Part shown: positions 57,388 to 64,000 of the stretch, piece after piece | Layout of the letters: each line of letters opens with the position of its first letter | Position numbering within the stretch: position 1 is the first letter of the stretch | Assembly: GCF_030388325.1 (NCBI RefSeq) | Contig: NZ_CP103794.1 | Location: 3,782,001-3,846,000, forward strand | Length of the DNA: 64,000 nt | Source of the DNA: Flavobacterium johnsoniae | GTDB taxonomy: Bacteria > Bacteroidota > Bacteroidia > Flavobacteriales > Flavobacteriaceae | Direction: 5' to 3' | Notes under the pieces: generated by a model | Databases searched by the model: none | The model's input: only the letters and a program-made list of their open reading frames with translations | Told to the model about the DNA's origin: nothing | Translations under genes and position numbers: made by a program

Positions 57388-57915
57388 ATGAAAAACCTAC
57401 CTCAAAAAGTCAGAAGCAGAAAACTAAGCTCTAGAGTTGATTTAACTGCAATGGTTAGTATTTCTTTTTTACTGATTATTTTTTTTATGGTTGTTGGGGA
57501 ATTATCAAAACCAAAAGGGGCAAATTTAAATCTGCCAGATAATGGTGATATTGTATGTGGTCCTATAGGCCACATTAAAGGATATCGTTTATATACAATT
57601 TTACTTAATGACAATAACAAAATAATTACATATACAGGTATTTTACCAAATCCATATGAAATGCCTAAAATGTTCGAATTTGGAAAAAGCGGTATACGTG
57701 AAGAGGTATTTCAGAAAAAAGAACAAATAAAAAAATATGCAATATCAATTGGAAAACCTAAAAGCAGCGTAATCGTAATTATAAAACCAAGCCCTAAAAG
57801 TAACTTTCAAAACTTAGTTGATATATTGGATGAAATGGCTATTGCAAAAATAGATTCATACGCAATTGTAAATGATTTTACTCCAGAAGAAACCCATTTA
57901 TTAGCTTTAAAATAA
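57388..57915 (+). CDS. ExbD/TolR-like protein, copy 2, without the membrane Asp
   Basis: 175 aa; the first 40 residues are almost the same as copy 1 (KNLPQKVRSRKLSSRVDLTAMVSISFLLIIFFMVVGELSKPK) and the end (VDILDEMAIAKIDSYAIVNDFTPEETHLL) too, while the middle differs. Residue 24 is again Ser in place of the motor Asp. A Cys occurs at the start of the periplasmic part in both (VCGPIG here, SCGGEH in copy 1). The tandem arose by duplication and has diverged in the periplasmic half. Confidence 0.85.
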   Translation: MKNLPQKVRSRKLSSRVDLTAMVSISFLLIIFFMVVGELSKPKGANLNLPDNGDIVCGPIGHIKGYRLYTILLNDNNKIITYTGILPNPYEMPKMFEFGKSGIREEVFQKKEQIKKYAISIGKPKSSVIVIIKPSPKSNFQNLVDILDEMAIAKIDSYAIVNDFTPEETHLLALK

Positions 57916-57924
57916 TTAATAATT

Positions 57925-59154
57925 TTAGTTGGCCGAAGTCAGATAAAGATATCCTGCTTTTTCTTTCCAACGATTATCTGTAACCTCATAATTAAGAATA
58001 TAGAAGTATGTTCCATCTGGCAATATACTCGATTTTTTTATTGTAGCTCTGCCTTCAGAATATCCATAAAACAAATTATTATCTATTCCGTAGCCAGTTG
58101 TTTCAAATACTTTTATTCCCCAGCGATTATATATTTGAAGTCTATTGTTCGGGAAATTAGTAATTCCGTCAATTTGAAAAAAATCATTTTTCCCATCATC
58201 GTTTGCAGAAATAGCGTTGTGAATAACAATCTCATCAGTTGAATTAGATAGAATTCGTCCAAGTGTAAAAATTCCATCATTATTAATCGATGCTGTTGCA
58301 ATTTTAGCACTTTCATCTACAGCGGTTGTGTAATATACCCATTTATTTGTAGTTTCATCCCATCTTACAATTGCCAATGTTGTTCCAGCATTTCCATTTA
58401 TAATTTCGTTCGGAGTTGTTGCTTCATTCCATGATAAAGTAAGTGCAATATCTACAGGATTCTGATTGCTTTCAAAACTCCAATATTCAGGTTGATCGAT
58501 AATTTGAATTAAAGGATCTTTCTGATTGTGCGGATGTAAGGCATTTGAATCTTTGAGATAATATCTGCTACTAAAAAAATTGGTCGGTGAATTACTTTGG
58601 CTTATTGCCGAAGGTCTAAAAAAACTGCCATCGCCTATTGGAAATTCAAACTGATTATTTTTATTCCTTTCAACAAAACCTGCTACATAACTATTATTAC
58701 TCGTATTTTGATGTGTTGCATTTTCTTCAAACAAAAAATTTCCAGGTTGAGTCACATTATCTACAATTCCATAATAAAAATCAGAAGTTCCAAACACGGT
58801 AATATTTCCCGACAATAAAAAGGCGGGCTGGATAAAATTATTCTCAAACCTAACATTATACAATTCGCTTAACGATAGCCCAGAAATAGTTTGCGCGGCA
58901 GAACTTCCTTTAAAATAAGTTAATCCTGTATTCAAATTTGGAGAAAAAGCGACCAAACCATCATTATTAAAATTAGCATAAACATAGAAAGTTCCGTCAT
59001 TCACAAAATTTCCAGTCGTTTTGTTGTCAAATGATTCTACAGTCGACAATATCGTATTTGAGCTGACAGTTAAATCGCCTATGTTTGAAGTTTGCGCTTT
59101 TATACCAATACAATATATCGATGTAACAAGTAAGTATACTACTATTTTGTTCAT
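57925..59154 (-). CDS. T9SS type B sorted surface protein
   Basis: A signal peptide (VVYLLVTSIYCIGIKAQ) and a beta-rich body of about 290 residues with Asn/Gly-rich strands. The last 90 residues are the gliding-motility-associated (type B) C-terminal signal: NAISANDDGKNDFFQIDGITNFPNNRLQIYNRWGIKVFETTGYG, then LPDGTYFYILNYEV and a short basic end. It should cross the outer membrane by the type IX secretion system and stay on the surface. It follows the 1312-aa gene by 6 bases, so both are made from one transcript. Confidence 0.9.
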   Translation of the reverse strand: MNKIVVYLLVTSIYCIGIKAQTSNIGDLTVSSNTILSTVESFDNKTTGNFVNDGTFYVYANFNNDGLVAFSPNLNTGLTYFKGSSAAQTISGLSLSELYNVRFENNFIQPAFLLSGNITVFGTSDFYYGIVDNVTQPGNFLFEENATHQNTSNNSYVAGFVERNKNNQFEFPIGDGSFFRPSAISQSNSPTNFFSSRYYLKDSNALHPHNQKDPLIQIIDQPEYWSFESNQNPVDIALTLSWNEATTPNEIINGNAGTTLAIVRWDETTNKWVYYTTAVDESAKIATASINNDGIFTLGRILSNSTDEIVIHNAISANDDGKNDFFQIDGITNFPNNRLQIYNRWGIKVFETTGYGIDNNLFYGYSEGRATIKKSSILPDGTYFYILNYEVTDNRWKEKAGYLYLTSAN

Positions 59155-59160
59155 AACTTC

Positions 59161-62100
59161 TTACTTTAATTTATTTACTATTTCTTCTAAACGTTGTAAA
59201 CGCGTTTCAAGATCAGCTATTTTTTTATCTTGCTGTTCTATTTTAACTTGCTGTTCTTGTACAGCTTTTACAAGCGGAACAACAAATTCTGAATAACGAA
59301 GACTATAAAAATCATTTTCACTTGCAGGTTTTACAATTCCACTAAACTGATAACCAACAGATTTAGCTGCTGACTCTACTTCTTGAGCAATAAATCCAGA
59401 TTGTAAATCAGCTGTTCCTTTTTTAAGATGATAAGTTACAGGACGAAGTTTATTTATAAAATTCAGACCAAAAGAACTTGTTTCTATGTCTTTTTTTAAA
59501 CGTAAATCAGAAGGATTTGACCATGCGACCTGTCCTCCGATACTTGTCATAGCATCATTTCCAATCTGGACAGTATTATTCCCTCTACCGAGCGCGGCAT
59601 AACCAATAACAACTTCATTATTTGCAGAATTATTAAGTGCTCTAATCTGTGTACCTAAATAAACGGAATTATCAACTATATTTAGATTATTGGTTCCTGT
59701 AGCGCCAAAATATCTGCCACTTTCAAATCCCATTACGACATTTCCTGAACCACTTGAATTAGCATATAAAGCGTTAGCTCCGACAACAGCATTATTTCCT
59801 CCTGAAAAATTTGCATATAATGCAGAATCTCCAAAGGCGGCATTATTACTTCCTGTACTGCCACTATTGCCAGCATTATTTCCTACTCCTGTATTATTGT
59901 TTCCTGTTGAATTATTTGCCAAGGCTCGATAACCAACCGCAACATTTAAATTCCCAACCTGATTGGCTATCATAGCTTCAACACCAGTTGCTATATTGTA
60001 ACTTCCTGTTCTGTTGCTATTAAGCGCTAAATAACCTGATGCTATATTGTTGCTTCCTGTTGTATTAGCATTAAGAGTAAAATCTGAAATTGCAACATTA
60101 TTACTTCCTGTTGTATTTAATTCTAGAGCTAAAACCCCAATTGCTACATTTCTAGTTCCTGTTGTATTTGTGGTTAGTGTGCTATAACCTATTGCTGTAT
60201 TATTATTAACGGTACTATTTAATAAAGCATTAGCTCCAATAGCGACATTAAAACTTCCGTTAACACTTCTCGCTAAAGCGTTGTAACCTAATGCAGTATT
60301 ATTATTTCCATTATTATTTGTATTTAAACTCAAATTTCCTACTGCAGTATTAAAGTTTCCAATTATATTAGCGCTCAATGAAAAACGCCCCATCGCTACA
60401 TTGTTATTTCCACTCACATTATTGGCTAACGCTTGCAAGCCAACACCCGTATTAAAAAAACCTGTGGTGTTATACTCTAATGTTCCGTTACCTACAGCAA
60501 CATTACTATTACCAGTCGTATTTTGACGAAGAGCAAATGATCCGAGAGCTACATTATTACTTCCGAATGTATTATTCTCTAATGCAGTATTCCCTATTGC
60601 TACATTAAATCCGCCAGATGTATTACGATTCAAACTACTATAACCCATCGCAGTATTACCAACTCCATCTGTATTTACCGTCATTACGTTAGTTCCTAAA
60701 GCAACATTACTAAATCCTGTCGTAGTCAGATTTAATGCATTCACTCCTAATGATGTATTACTTTGCGCTATAATACCGCTTACTATATTATTTCGTTTAA
60801 AAACTAAATCAACATTATCTGTTGTACCTAAAAAATTTGTTCCAGCTACAGTTCCTGCATTTCCTCTCAGATCCCATTTTTGTTTTAACTCGGTTGCTAA
60901 ATCTCCTATTGCACCTTGCACATTTGCAGAAGGAACAGCTACTGTTGTTGCAGATGCAACAATGGGATCACTTGGAGTTAATAATGCAGTTTCAATAGGA
61001 GAATTTACAACATATGGAGTCGCAGTTTCTCCATTTCCTGTAACTGTGACATTAGTGCCAGCGGTTACCAGAGATTTTAGCCCAGTTAAATCAAAAGGAC
61101 TTACAGTTCCGTCTTCACTAGTATAATTTAATATATTGGTAGTTGGATCATAATCCAAAGATGTTAGAGTTTCACGTATGTCGACGGGCGTCCCTCCTGC
61201 TTCATTAGTATATTGCGCTATAATATTTCCTGTTGTAACAATTGGTGTAATCGCAGTAATTGTTTCATTTGCGGTAATTACTGCATTATCAATAAAACTT
61301 CCGCCATCTGTACCCACTGAAATCAGATTGCCAGTATTAGCGCTTACTACTTTTGATGTAGAAGCTGTTCCTGCTTCATTTGTATAAGTAATATCTCCGG
61401 TAGTAAGATTTTGAGATTGTGTAGTTAATGTTTCTTGAATTGCAACTGGAGTTCCTACCTCGTTGGAATAGTTTGCTATTGTATTTCCCACAGTAACAAC
61501 AGGAGTAATTGTGGTAATCGTTTCTGAAGCTTTTACAAGATTGGCGAGATTGATGACCGTAGCAACCCCATTCTCTGGATTATAGGTCAGAGTTTGAGCT
61601 GTAGAATCGTATACCAAACTTGTCTGTGTCTCTGCACCTTGAACCAGATTTAACAAATTAACGACAGTTGGAGTTCCGTTTTCCGCAGTATACGTTAAAG
61701 TATTTGCTGTTGCGTCATAAACCAGACTAGTTAATGTTTCGTTGTTTTTAATAATGTTTGTCAATTCCGTTACAACAGCCGGATTATTTAAAATTGTCGA
61801 AGCATTATTCGTAACATCGCCGACTACGTCAATTACAGTTACAGTATTGTTCTCGCTGGTATAAGTATGTTTTCCGTCCGCAGCGTTTACTAGAGTCGTA
61901 ATCGTTTCTGAAGCTTTTACAAGATTGGCGAGATTGATAACCGTAGCAACCCCATTCTCTGGATTATAGGTCAGAGTTTGAGCTGCCGCATCGTATACCA
62001 AACTCGTCTGTGTTTCAGCGCCTTGAACCAGATTTAACAAATTAACGACAGTTGGAGTTCCGTTTTCCGCAGTATACGTTAAAGTATTTGCTGTTGCGTC

Positions 62101-63099
62101 ATAAACCAGACTAGTTAATGTTTCGTTGTTTTTAATAATGTTTGTCAATTCCGTTACAACAGCCGGATTATTTAAAATTGTCGAAGCATTATTCGTAACA
62201 TCGCCGACTACATCGATTACAGTTACAGTATTGTTCTCGCTGGTGTAAGTATGTTTTCCGTCCGCAGCGTTTACTAGAGTCGTAATCGTTTCTGAAGCTT
62301 TTACAAGATTGGCGAGATTGATGACCGTAGCAACCCCATTCTCTGGATTATAGGTCAGAGTTTGAGCTGTCGCATCGTATACCAAACTCGTCTGTGTTTC
62401 AGCGCCTTGAACCAGATTTAACAAATTAACGACAGTTGGAGTTCCGTTTTCCGCAGTATACGTTAAAGTATTTGCTGTTGCGTCATAAACCAGACTAGTT
62501 AATGTTTCGTTATTTTTAATAATGTTTGTCAATTCCGTTACAACTGCGGGATTATTTAAAATTGTCGAAGCATTATTCGTAACATCGCCGACTACGTCAA
62601 TTACAGTTACAGTATTGTTCTCGCTGGTATAAGTATGTTTTCCATCTGAATCGTTTACTAAAGTTGTAATCGTTTCATTGCTTTTCACTATATTCTGAAA
62701 ATCAATAATTTGCGTATTTCCACTTTGATCAGTATAAGAAAATGTGTTTGTAGTAGGATTAAATATCACTGTACCAGCAGGTACGGTAGACTCAGAAGAA
62801 ATTACTATTCTGTTCCATCTATTATTAAACCAATAATAATAGCCAGGAGTAACATTTAATGGTGCTGTACCAGCTGTAGCTTCATTAAAAACCAAAAGAC
62901 TTGAAGGTAGTGAGCCATTATTAGTAATAGGATTCATACTTGTGGCGCTTTGTAACTGCACTCTGGAAATCAAAACACCTCTATTGGCTGCAACAACATC
63001 TAATTGAGAAGAATTATTTGGTAAAGGAGTTCCAATTCCAACTTGTGCATTACATAAACCTCCTAAAATAAGCAGTAAAAGTAAAAGTCTAATTTTCAT
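59161..63099 (-). CDS. Large surface fibre-like protein with S74 self-cleaving chaperone domain
   Basis: 1312 aa. A signal peptide (MKIRLLLLLLILGGLCNAQ), a N-terminal part with TYY/WFNNRWNR segments (about 75-105), then three 128-residue repeats and looser copies (about 145-640), then about 22 degenerate YadA-head-like units (NNNxAxG / NVAxG, about 800-1140), which should build a left-handed beta-roll fibre. Near residue 1195 NPSDLRLKKDIE starts a peptidase S74 (endosialidase-type intramolecular chaperone) domain, with the catalytic Ser and Lys; family members cut themselves after trimer folding. A coiled coil ends the protein. First gene of an operon with the T9SS protein. Confidence 0.85.
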   Translation of the reverse strand: MKIRLLLLLLILGGLCNAQVGIGTPLPNNSSQLDVVAANRGVLISRVQLQSATSMNPITNNGSLPSSLLVFNEATAGTAPLNVTPGYYYWFNNRWNRIVISSESTVPAGTVIFNPTTNTFSYTDQSGNTQIIDFQNIVKSNETITTLVNDSDGKHTYTSENNTVTVIDVVGDVTNNASTILNNPAVVTELTNIIKNNETLTSLVYDATANTLTYTAENGTPTVVNLLNLVQGAETQTSLVYDATAQTLTYNPENGVATVINLANLVKASETITTLVNAADGKHTYTSENNTVTVIDVVGDVTNNASTILNNPAVVTELTNIIKNNETLTSLVYDATANTLTYTAENGTPTVVNLLNLVQGAETQTSLVYDAAAQTLTYNPENGVATVINLANLVKASETITTLVNAADGKHTYTSENNTVTVIDVVGDVTNNASTILNNPAVVTELTNIIKNNETLTSLVYDATANTLTYTAENGTPTVVNLLNLVQGAETQTSLVYDSTAQTLTYNPENGVATVINLANLVKASETITTITPVVTVGNTIANYSNEVGTPVAIQETLTTQSQNLTTGDITYTNEAGTASTSKVVSANTGNLISVGTDGGSFIDNAVITANETITAITPIVTTGNIIAQYTNEAGGTPVDIRETLTSLDYDPTTNILNYTSEDGTVSPFDLTGLKSLVTAGTNVTVTGNGETATPYVVNSPIETALLTPSDPIVASATTVAVPSANVQGAIGDLATELKQKWDLRGNAGTVAGTNFLGTTDNVDLVFKRNNIVSGIIAQSNTSLGVNALNLTTTGFSNVALGTNVMTVNTDGVGNTAMGYSSLNRNTSGGFNVAIGNTALENNTFGSNNVALGSFALRQNTTGNSNVAVGNGTLEYNTTGFFNTGVGLQALANNVSGNNNVAMGRFSLSANIIGNFNTAVGNLSLNTNNNGNNNTALGYNALARSVNGSFNVAIGANALLNSTVNNNTAIGYSTLTTNTTGTRNVAIGVLALELNTTGSNNVAISDFTLNANTTGSNNIASGYLALNSNRTGSYNIATGVEAMIANQVGNLNVAVGYRALANNSTGNNNTGVGNNAGNSGSTGSNNAAFGDSALYANFSGGNNAVVGANALYANSSGSGNVVMGFESGRYFGATGTNNLNIVDNSVYLGTQIRALNNSANNEVVIGYAALGRGNNTVQIGNDAMTSIGGQVAWSNPSDLRLKKDIETSSFGLNFINKLRPVTYHLKKGTADLQSGFIAQEVESAAKSVGYQFSGIVKPASENDFYSLRYSEFVVPLVKAVQEQQVKIEQQDKKIADLETRLQRLEEIVNKLK
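59700..60730 (-). repeat. YadA-head-like degenerate repeats in the fibre gene
   Basis: About 22 units of about 14 or more residues with the core N-x-A-x-G (SNVALG, FNVAIG, NNVALG, NNTALG, ...) spaced about 42-45 bases. Coding repeat, not CRISPR. Confidence 0.75.
61514..62665 (-). repeat. Three near-identical 384-bp tandem repeats in the fibre gene
   Basis: The string GTAATCGTTTC recurs at 61514, 61898, 62282 and 62666, so the period is exactly 384 bases or 128 codons. Only a few bases differ between units (for example GATGACC/GATAACC and GTAGAATCG/GCCGCATCG/GTCGCATCG), so the units share a recent origin. The frame stays open throughout. Confidence 0.9.
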
Positions 63100-63740
63100 A
63101 ATTTTGATTTTAATTAATAAAACATTCGAAATTTTATAGCATCATCATCAAAATATTAACTGCTTATTTAAAAAATAAAATTTTAAAGCAAGAAAATCAG
63201 TAATTTTTAGAATTAAGACATAACTGGATAATTTATATGGAGGGCAGGTAGTAAGTTATAAGAAGAAGAAAAATCTAAAAATTGTAACTATTTTACTGAT
63301 GACAGGATTATGATTGATCTTTGTTTGTGAACAAAAAAAGACAATCCTTGTGTAGAAAAGTGATATAAACATTAAAGTGCTTACAACAATGTAAGTCTGT
63401 AACCTATAGGCATGTTTATTAAAAGTAATTTATTTTCATTTATTTGAAGTTTAAATATTGCGTAGATTCATCTTAAGAATAAACCTAGGTAAGAATATTG
63501 AAACTGTTTTTGTAAAAATAAAAACAGACGAGTAGATTATTCAAAAAAAAATTAAATAATGATCATAAATAAATTTATGAAAGATCCATATAAAAACAGT
63601 TATCACAAAAAAAAACATAAAACACTGTTTTTCAACAATATAAACTTACAAAAAAAAGTAATACCATTTTAATAAAAATCATTTAATCAGAAGAAATTGA
63701 ATAAATCAGAATAATATTTTTATAAAAACTAAGAGCATAA
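63100..63740. other. AT-rich gap between the fibre gene and rpsA
   Basis: About 640 bases with no credible ORF and no clear TAnnTTTG on the minus strand. It must hold the promoter and leader of the fibre operon. AT-rich; scattered CATCATCATC near 63145 and A-runs only. Confidence 0.5.
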
Positions 63741-63748
63741 AACAAAAA

Positions 63749-63773
63749 AAAGTCCCACATTTCTGTGGGACTT
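63749..63773 (-). terminator. Terminator of rpsA
   Basis: AAGTCCCACA pairs with TGTGGGACTT; on the minus strand it is followed by a run of T. It lies about 24 bases past the rpsA stop. Confidence 0.9.
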
Positions 63774-63796
63774 TCTATTTATAAAAAAGCTAAGAA

Positions 63797-64000
63797 TTAT
63801 TTTTTCTCAGTTTTTTCCATTTTAGCTTTTAAAGCAGCTAATACATCATTGTTGTCACCTAAAGTCGCAGCTGGTGCGTTTGTAGATGCAGATGCAGTAG
63901 TTTCAGCAGCAGCTTTCACGTTTTTCTCTTCTTCTTCTCTGAAGATAGCAGTGTGAGAAGCAACTACTCTTTTGAATTCTTTATTGAATTCAATTACTTT
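63797..64000 (-). CDS. rpsA: 30S ribosomal protein S1, C-terminal end
   Basis: The frame is open to the window edge, so only the last 67 residues are seen: KVIEFNKEFKRVVASHTAIF, then EEEEKNVKAAAE, an Ala/Thr/Ser-rich linker and the end LAALKAKMEKTEKK. EFNKEFKRVVASH is the end of an S1 OB domain and the poly-Ala/Lys tail resembles the S1 tail of Flavobacteria. Identification rests on this end only. An ORF on the other strand in the same place is a shadow. Confidence 0.75.
   Translation of the reverse strand, partial: KVIEFNKEFKRVVASHTAIFREEEEKNVKAAAETTASASTNAPAATLGDNNDVLAALKAKMEKTEKK

Noticed and set aside
59700-60730. Regularly spaced repeats suggesting a CRISPR array
   Set aside because: The spacing follows codons, the frame stays open and the units code for YadA-like NxAxG repeats; there are no constant repeats with unique spacers.
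63765-63956. Plus-strand ORF at the window end
   Set aside because: It is antisense to the rpsA tail and overlaps its terminator; its Ala-rich composition mirrors the Ala-rich S1 tail.
1-64000. tRNA, rRNA, prophage or insertion-sequence genes
   Set aside because: No tRNA-like cloverleaf, rRNA stretch, transposase, integrase or phage structural gene was recognised; the S74 domain is part of a cellular surface protein.

Overview
The window looks like chromosomal DNA of a Flavobacterium-like member of the Bacteroidota. Four things support this. The DNA is AT-rich. There is a type IX secretion (type B) C-terminal domain, and a nearly complete set of menaquinone genes. Many genes are preceded by the Bacteroidota -7 promoter element TAnnTTTG, often with a TTG-type -33 element. 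Many families are typical of the group: DUF2853, DUF2911, DUF1684, PIG-L deacetylases of about 840 aa, a fused CcsB-CcsA cytochrome assembly protein, and BlaI plus M56 peptidase pairs. The content is mostly ordinary housekeeping; no phage, insertion sequence, CRISPR array, rRNA or tRNA was recognised.

Layout. 1-8.4 kb: the end of an amino-acid permease, a PLP-dependent cysteine-desulfurase-like enzyme, MsrA, SelO, a YpdA-like reductase with a CYTH protein, and a two-gene OmpA/helix-hairpin-helix envelope unit. 8.4-18.8 kb: menaquinone genes menC, menA, menB and menD on the minus strand, mixed with a TPR protein, a UPF0173 hydrolase, a CvfB-like S1 protein, a secreted M28 peptidase and DUF2853. 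19-24 kb: a secreted thioredoxin, a GNAT enzyme, an exported glutathione peroxidase, two overlooked tiny membrane ORFs, an ECF sigma/anti-sigma pair and a cluster of palindromes. 24-34 kb: fused cytochrome c assembly protein, then a forward run of DUF2520, KdsC-like, UbiA-type prenyltransferase, Maf, MscS, AI-2E and an outer-membrane barrel protein. 34-43 kb: a His-rich secreted protein, an LVIVD lipoprotein, a PIG-L deacetylase with a 35-aa membrane peptide and a sodium:solute symporter, and small membrane proteins. 43-48 kb: DUF2911, a HAD phosphatase, TcdA, TatD, DUF1684 and an MFS transporter.

48.4-55 kb is the most unusual region: a duplicated BlaI/M56 regulator operon (blaI-M56-truncated M56 tail-blaI-M56) behind an ordered array of TAGTT/AACTA half-sites that overlaps the promoter, followed by a penicillin-binding-type serine hydrolase. 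55-63 kb carries an EamA exporter, a fasciclin protein, two tandem ExbD-like proteins in which the conserved membrane Asp is replaced by Ser, and a surface-protein operon: a 1312-aa protein with 384-bp internal repeats, YadA-like head repeats and an S74 self-cleaving chaperone domain, then a T9SS-sorted protein. The window ends inside rpsA.

The intergenic DNA is rich in dispersed imperfect palindromes of at least six kinds, some nested or abutting, several sitting at gene ends or, in one case, supplying the apparent start codon of a gene.
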